Source: DATBFX01 sp036558305
GTDB taxonomy: Bacteria > Chloroflexota > Chloroflexia > Thermomicrobiales > UBA6265
Length of the DNA: 9,605 nt
Direction of reading: 5' to 3'
Assembly: GCA_036558305.1 (NCBI GenBank)
Contig: DATBFX010000051.1
Location: 1 to 9,605 of the forward strand
The translations under genes were made by a program, and so were the position numbers. Below, piece by piece: positions 6,132 to 9,605 of this stretch; positions within the stretch are counted from its first letter, which is position 1, and each line of letters starts with the position of its first letter. Under the pieces are notes generated by a model. That model was not told where the DNA came from and ran no database searches. It saw only the letters and a program-made list of their open reading frames with translations.

Positions 6132-6140
6132 AGTGTATCA
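6132..6140 (-). promoter_or_regulatory. Possible extended -10 element before the glycosyltransferase gene
   Basis: On the minus strand TGATACACT stands out in otherwise GC-rich sequence, about 70 nt before the ATG at 6060. It has no clear -35 box at 17 bp. If real, the glycosyltransferase would have its own promoter in addition to read-through from the PAP2_3 gene. The rest of 6061-6184 shows nothing recognisable. Confidence 0.18.
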
Positions 6141-6184
6141 GAGGCAATCGGCAAAAGGACGGGGAGTCGGTAGCGAAGCCGGCC

Positions 6185-7243
6185 CTAGGCGGCCCGGTCC
6201 TCGACGTTCTCCACGGGTGTGGCGTGGGGAGCGTTCACGGGGGATATGGGGGGGACCGATCGTCGCCGCAGGAGATTCGCCACCGGCGCGAGACGGTCAC
6301 GCAGCGAGGCGTCGGCGACGAGGCGCCAACTGAGGAGCGTGAGCCCGAGACCGGCGGCAACGTCCAGGACGTAGTGCTCGCCCAGGTAGACCAGCGCGAC
6401 CCCCATCAAGACGGTGTACGTCAGCGTCACGAGCTGCCAGGGACGGCTGCCGAAACGGCGCGCCAGCAGGTAGAGGAGGGCCGTCGCCGCGAGGTGGATC
6501 GAGGGCATCGCCGCCAGGGGGTTGTTGTCCTCGATCATGCCCTCGGCGCCGGCCGCGGGGGGACCGAGCACGGCGTCGCGGAACCGCTCCAGGGAATGGT
6601 ACCCGGCGCGATCGATGGTCTCGCCCGCGCCCGGATCCGCCGACATCCAGGGCGGGTTGGTCGGGAGGAGTGCGAAGACGACGCAACCGATCGCAAGCAC
6701 CAGGGCCAGGACCCGGACGTGGGTGCGAAAGAGGGGGCGGTGTTTGGCCATCGCGATCGTCGAAACGATCGACGAGACGACGAAAAAGGACCCGTAGACC
6801 CCGCTGAAGAGCCAGTCGTACCAATGCATCCGACCCGGATCGTAGAACCAACCCTGCAGGCGGGCGGATGGCAACTGGCCGCCGAACAGCCACCGCTCGA
6901 CCGTCGGCACCAGGTTGGCCGTGTGCCCGGCCGGTCCGAGACCGTCGCCGGCGCCGCGAAGCGCCGTGAACGCGAACCAGACGAACGACCAGAGGAGAAG
7001 ACCGCTGACGAAGGCCCACATCCGCGGCAGCGGCAACCGCGCGGCGAGACCGGCCGCGAGCAGCAAGAGACTGAGGCTGGGAGTGGGCCGCCCGACGGTC
7101 GCCGACAAGCCAAGTCCGAGGACGCCGGCGGCGCACCCGAACAGACTGATCCACGGTTGGACGCGGCGGTAACCCGACCGCCGAGGTCGGGCCGAGGGTG
7201 GGGCGGTCGGCTCGACGACGTGGACGATCGGCATCTCGCTCAT
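6185..7243 (-). CDS. PAP2_3 family (Aur1/Ipt1-like) membrane phosphatase/phosphotransferase, copy A
   Basis: A 352-residue integral membrane protein of the PAP2 superfamily with about six to eight membrane segments. The family core lies in the second half: MPSIH (246-250) is the C2 motif, and YLGEHYVLD (286-294) is the C3 motif, with the catalytic His290 and its partner Asp294. The classical C1 motif (KxxxxxxRP) is not evident, as in the fungal Aur1-type inositol phosphotransferases (PAP2_3). Upstream signatures are LFGGQLPS (119-126), WYDWLFSGVY (141-150) and LLPTNPPWM (192-200). Such enzymes move or remove phospho-headgroups on lipids at the outer face of the membrane; the substrate is unknown. 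The start is supported by GAGG about 8 nt before the ATG. It is divergent from a paralogue with the same layout (PSIH at the same residue numbers) and is followed by the glycosyltransferase gene. Confidence 0.88.
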   Translation of the reverse strand: MSEMPIVHVVEPTAPPSARPRRSGYRRVQPWISLFGCAAGVLGLGLSATVGRPTPSLSLLLLAAGLAARLPLPRMWAFVSGLLLWSFVWFAFTALRGAGDGLGPAGHTANLVPTVERWLFGGQLPSARLQGWFYDPGRMHWYDWLFSGVYGSFFVVSSIVSTIAMAKHRPLFRTHVRVLALVLAIGCVVFALLPTNPPWMSADPGAGETIDRAGYHSLERFRDAVLGPPAAGAEGMIEDNNPLAAMPSIHLAATALLYLLARRFGSRPWQLVTLTYTVLMGVALVYLGEHYVLDVAAGLGLTLLSWRLVADASLRDRLAPVANLLRRRSVPPISPVNAPHATPVENVEDRAA

Positions 7244-7296
7244 GAACCGAACCTCGGACCCGGCGCACCGCCGGATCGGTGGGTGGGAAGCGGTGG

Positions 7297-7323
7297 GTGC
7301 GGCGCCCGCGACCGGCGCCGCAC
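7297..7323. repeat. 10-bp inverted repeat in the leader of PAP2_3 copy A
   Basis: GTGCGGCGCC (7297-7306) and GGCGCCGCAC (7314-7323) are exact complements around a 7-nt loop. The element lies 54-80 nt before the ATG of the minus-strand PAP2_3 gene. It could be an RNA hairpin in that leader or a dyad for a DNA-binding protein. No T-tract follows on either strand, so an intrinsic terminator is unlikely. Confidence 0.5.
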
Positions 7324-7459
7324 GCCGATGCTCTCACCCAGGCCCACCCCTGGACATAGCCTAGACGTGTGGTTGTTGGGCGTCCGGGGAGGGGTCGCGC
7401 GGCGCGGCGGGGAGATCGGAGCGGTAACGACAAAAGACGGTCGGGCCGCGTGACCATCG

Positions 7460-7468
7460 TGCTATTGT
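7460..7468 (+). promoter_or_regulatory. Possible extended -10 for PAP2_3 copy B
   Basis: TGC followed by TATTGT resembles an extended -10 (TGnTATAAT), with 4 of 6 core bases. No -35 box is visible at 17 bp. It would give a leader of about 75 nt before the GTG at 7550. Tentative. Confidence 0.22.
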
Positions 7469-7549
7469 GGCCGGTCCCCGCCGTGCCGACGATGACGACG
7501 CGCGCCGTGCGCGTGGAGCAGATCGCGTTCGGCCGCGGAGGGTAAACGG

Positions 7550-8614
7550 GTGCTCAACGTCAACGTCGTCCGTTCGGTGCGTGCCGCGAATCCCGACGAC
7601 CATGACGCCGGTGTCGACGCGGCGCGGGCGCGGCGACGACGCCGGGCGACGATCGGATTCGGAACGGCAGCGGCGCTGACGGTGCTCCTCGGCACGCTCT
7701 ACCCCAGCCGGTGGACCCTTCTGGGAGCCGTGCTGTCGGTCGTCCTCTTCATCGGGCGACGGTCGCTCGGACGGGTGGTCCGGCTGATCGCCTTCGCGGT
7801 GATCCCGTACCAGGTGATCTGGGCGGGATTTGTCGCGGCGCGGGGACTCGGCGATCGGGTCCCCTGGGTAGACCAGGTACGCCTCTGGCCGCGCCAATTG
7901 GAGGTGTTGCTCTTCGGCGGGGAGATGCCGACAACGGTCCTCCAGCGTCACCTGTTCGATCCGAATCACCTCCGGCCGTACGACTACTTCTTCACGGGGA
8001 TTCACGTCTCGTTCTTCATCGTCCCCTTCATCGCGGCGATGCCGCTCTGCTGGACCGATCCGGTGCGCGGCCGCCGGTTCCTGGTGGCGCTGGCATTGCT
8101 CTTGACGCTGGGACTGCCGGGGTTTTTCTTGCTGCCCGCCAACCCGCCCTGGATGAATCCGGCGGCGGGCGATCCGAATCCGGTGCCGGCGTACCGCGTC
8201 AACGCCTACGTCGCCGGACACCTGGGCGTCGCGGGTTTCGCGCCGGATGGGACGCTCAAGGTCGAAGAGAATTCCCTGGCGGCGGTGCCGTCCATCCACA
8301 TGGGCGTCTCGTTCCTCCTGGTCCTCTCGGCGCCGTTCGGGCGCCGACGCTGGCGGTTCCTGGTCCGGTTGTATGCGGCGTTGATGGCCTTCTCCCTCGT
8401 CTACCTGGGCGAGCACCAGGTCGTCGACGAACTCCTCGGGATCGCCCTGGCGGTGCTCGCCTGGCGTCTGTCGGCGACGATCGCGCCGTGGTTGGAGCAC
8501 CGGTTCTCGGCGTTGCCGATCAACGCCTGGGCGGGACGCCTATCCGGCGCGCTCGGCGCCCGCTTCCCCGCCGACGGCGGCGGCGTGGCGACCGAAGGAG
8601 AACCGGCCCGATGA
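7550..8614 (+). CDS. PAP2_3 family (Aur1/Ipt1-like) membrane phosphatase/phosphotransferase, copy B
   Basis: A 354-residue polytopic membrane protein and paralogue of the minus-strand gene next door. An Arg-rich cytoplasmic N terminus (27-32) precedes the membrane domain. Signatures shared with copy A are LFGGEMPT (121-128), PYDYFFTGIHVSFF (143-156), LLPANPPWM (194-202), the C2 motif VPSIH (246-250) and the C3 motif YLGEHQVVD (285-293), with catalytic His289 and Asp293. The loop between the NPPWM motif and C2 differs from copy A, which suggests a different acceptor or donor. The expected role is lipid headgroup phosphotransfer or phosphatase activity on the outer leaflet; the substrate is unknown. 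The GTG start at 7550 follows GGAGGG (7537-7542) with 7-nt spacing. Its stop overlaps the start of the methyltransferase gene (ATGA), so the two are translationally coupled and probably act on the same lipid pathway. Confidence 0.89.
   Translation: MLNVNVVRSVRAANPDDHDAGVDAARARRRRRATIGFGTAAALTVLLGTLYPSRWTLLGAVLSVVLFIGRRSLGRVVRLIAFAVIPYQVIWAGFVAARGLGDRVPWVDQVRLWPRQLEVLLFGGEMPTTVLQRHLFDPNHLRPYDYFFTGIHVSFFIVPFIAAMPLCWTDPVRGRRFLVALALLLTLGLPGFFLLPANPPWMNPAAGDPNPVPAYRVNAYVAGHLGVAGFAPDGTLKVEENSLAAVPSIHMGVSFLLVLSAPFGRRRWRFLVRLYAALMAFSLVYLGEHQVVDELLGIALAVLAWRLSATIAPWLEHRFSALPINAWAGRLSGALGARFPADGGGVATEGEPAR
8595..8600 (+). promoter_or_regulatory. Ribosome binding site of the methyltransferase gene, inside the PAP2_3 gene
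   Basis: AAGGAG lies within the last codons of the PAP2_3 gene, 10 nt before the ATG at 8611. The ATG overlaps the upstream TGA as ATGA (8611-8614). Together they support both the start and translational coupling. Confidence 0.6.
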
Positions 8615-9357
8615 ATGCGGCAATCGACCAAGCGCCGGTCGTCACCGCGCGGCGACTCTCCCGACGACGGCTCGGCGACTACGGGCTGAGTTTCCTGCTG
8701 GCCTTATTCGCGATGGCGCGAACCGCCGCGCTGATGCCGTCGGCGCGGCACGGAGACACGATCGCTGTGGTCAATGGGGTGGCGGTCGCGATCGCGATGT
8801 GGGTGAGCGCGTTCCTGCCGCTTCTGCGCAAGGCGCCGATCGCCGAGCGGCCCGGCTGGCGGCCGCGGGCGATCGCCACGATCGGCAATTTCGCGATCAT
8901 GCCATTGGCCGTGTTGCCGTTGACCTGGCAGCCCGACTGGTTGCTGACGCTGACGACGATCGGGATGGTCGCCGCCTACTGCTGGGTGGTCTGGGCGCTG
9001 GTCACGTTGTGGCGCGGTTTCAGTGTTTTCCCGGAAGCGAGATTGCTCGTCACGCACGGTCCCTACGGCATCGTCCGCCACCCGCTGTATGCCGCCTACG
9101 CGCTCGTCTACGCCCTGGTCGCGTTGCCCCGGTTCGGTCTCCCGGCGCTGTTGATCGGGACGATCGGCGTCGCCGCGGAGGTCATGCGCGCCGTCAACGA
9201 AGAGCAGGTCCTCCAGTCCGTCTTTCCCGAGTACCGCGAGTACGCGGCTCGGGTCCCGGCGTTTTTGCCGCGCACCCGCCGGGCGACGACCGTGAGCATG
9301 CCCGCACTACCGGTCACCGCCGAAGGCGAAGGGCCGGAGGACGCAATCGCGGCCTAA
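8611..9357 (+). CDS. ICMT/PEMT-type integral membrane methyltransferase
   Basis: A 248-residue membrane protein of the isoprenylcysteine carboxyl methyltransferase / phospholipid methyltransferase group. Several membrane segments (about 24-45, 52-72, 88-104, 110-134 and 156-190) precede and surround the C-terminal SAM-binding motifs. GPYGIVRHPLYAAY (150-163) is the conserved G-P-Y-x-x-V-R-H-P block, and EEQVLQSVFPEYREYAARVP (197-216) is the E-E-x-x-L...F-x-x-Y-x-x-Y block. Only this C-terminal region is strongly conserved in the family, which methylates small lipophilic substrates or phospholipid headgroups at the membrane. True protein-prenyl methylation is not expected in bacteria, so a lipid or polyprenyl substrate is more likely. 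It overlaps the upstream PAP2_3 gene by 4 nt and is the last gene of that operon. A hydrophilic tail of about 25 residues follows the domain. A small GCCTC/GAGGC hairpin (9378-9391) lies downstream, but no clear terminator. The family call is firm; the substrate is unknown. Confidence 0.87.
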   Translation: MNAAIDQAPVVTARRLSRRRLGDYGLSFLLALFAMARTAALMPSARHGDTIAVVNGVAVAIAMWVSAFLPLLRKAPIAERPGWRPRAIATIGNFAIMPLAVLPLTWQPDWLLTLTTIGMVAAYCWVVWALVTLWRGFSVFPEARLLVTHGPYGIVRHPLYAAYALVYALVALPRFGLPALLIGTIGVAAEVMRAVNEEQVLQSVFPEYREYAARVPAFLPRTRRATTVSMPALPVTAEGEGPEDAIAA

Positions 9358-9405
9358 CTCGAATCGCGGGAATTGTGGCCTCGCCGGAGGCGCGGAGGGC
9401 GATGA

Positions 9406-9605
9406 GGGTCGCCGTCATCGCCCCCCGGTGGTCGTCGTAGGCGCGGACGTCGGCCGAGTCTACTCATCGCCCCCTGCGCGGTCCTCTGCGGGGCCGACAC
9501 GTGGGTGGACGCCGCCGGGTTCGGCCGCAGCCAGGCGGCCTGGCGGCGCACCTTCCTCGCCCGGCCCACCGGCATCCCGTGCCACGACGCCTCCGGCCGG
9601 GTCTT
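9406..9605 (+). pseudogene. ISAs1-family transposase, N-terminal fragment (degenerate start, cut by window end)
   Basis: One reading frame is open from after a TGA at 9403 to the window end, and from about 9460 it encodes the N-terminal (DDE_Tnp_1-associated) domain of ISAs1 / H-repeat transposases. Recognisable blocks are CAVLCGADTWV, the FGRSQAAWRRTFL helix and HDASGRVF, where the family usually has HDTFGRVF. The family's usual 20-40 residues ahead of CAVLCG (a D-P-R-x-x-x-G/R-H stretch) cannot be read in this frame. The frame has no ATG, GTG or TTG start codon between 9403 and the conserved block. A neighbouring frame reads EGRRHRPPVVVV just upstream, so a frameshift is possible. No terminal inverted repeat was found between 9358 and 9460. 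It is most likely a decayed or 5'-truncated insertion sequence beside the methyltransferase gene. The catalytic Asp residues would lie beyond the window. Confidence 0.72.

Larger units (their letters stand above)
7244..7549. other. Divergent intergenic region between the two PAP2_3 genes
   Basis: This 306-bp stretch has no gene and must hold the start signals for both transcription units. It contains a 10-bp perfect hairpin at 7297-7323, a comparatively A/T-richer patch around 7351-7380 and 7425-7470, and one weak plus-strand extended -10 (7460-7468). I found no convincing operator repeat or minus-strand promoter. Confidence 0.6.

Noticed and set aside
4711..6333. Long open frame on the plus strand, antisense to the glycosyltransferase gene
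   Set aside because: Its translation is Arg/Asp/Glu-rich with no domain or hydrophobic pattern. High-GC genes commonly produce such antisense frames. The minus-strand gene has clear PMT motifs and membrane segments.
5885..7453. Long plus-strand open frame across both minus-strand membrane genes
   Set aside because: It is antisense to parts of two well-supported genes and the gap between them, with charged low-complexity sequence and no recognisable domain.
7361..8500. Long minus-strand open frame opposite PAP2_3 copy B
   Set aside because: Gln/Arg/Glu-rich antisense shadow. The plus strand carries the PSIH and GEHxxxD motifs and a good ribosome binding site.

Overview
The window comes from a high-GC bacterial chromosome. 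Codon use, a secreted protein with a Pro/Thr-rich 'PTPTP' linker, a class IVb Flp pilin, an Aas-like ligase, an ISAs1 fragment and a dispersed palindromic repeat of the GTCATTCC...GTCGAGGAATCTC type together suggest a Chloroflexota (Thermomicrobia-like) genome. This assignment is inference; no rRNA or other marker gene is present. I found no tRNA, rRNA or CRISPR array.

Layout. (1) 2-460 (+) is the C-terminal end of an AMP-forming acyl ligase resembling Aas, cut by the window start. (2) Facing it is a minus-strand pair: a 478-aa AlbA_2/HATPase_c_4/winged-helix protein (2128-692) followed 23 nt later by a 66-aa DUF2283 protein (668-468). The 3' part of the larger gene is clearly poorer in GC than its surroundings. 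(3) A 93-bp divergent region with overlapping candidate promoters separates it from an EamA/DMT transporter (2222-3133, +). (4) 3146-3268 is a MITE/REP-like imperfect palindrome, followed by about 260 bp of potentially structured leader, then a 61-aa Flp pilin (3528-3713) closed by a perfect 52-bp palindrome that looks like a bidirectional terminator. (5) 3949-4599 (+) is a membrane-anchored DUF4352 protein.

(6) From 4618 to 9357 lies a membrane and lipid block. It holds a GT39/PMT-like glycosyltransferase (6060-4618, -) and a PAP2_3 (Aur1/Ipt1-like) membrane phosphotransferase (7243-6185, -). Across a 306-bp divergent intergenic region is a second PAP2_3 paralogue (7550-8614, +), whose stop overlaps the start of an ICMT/PEMT-type membrane methyltransferase (8611-9357, +). 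(7) The last ~200 bp carry the start of an ISAs1-family transposase that lacks an intact N terminus and runs off the window.

The most coherent biological theme is envelope and lipid modification: two divergent, architecture-matched PAP2_3 enzymes, one translationally coupled to an integral membrane methyltransferase, beside a polyprenyl-phosphate-sugar-dependent glycosyltransferase. The most unusual sequence structures are the perfect 26+26 bp palindrome, the structured leader of the orphan pilin, and the AlbA_2-DUF2283 islet. I do not see a clearly new system. The lipid block and the islet are the best candidates for a closer look.
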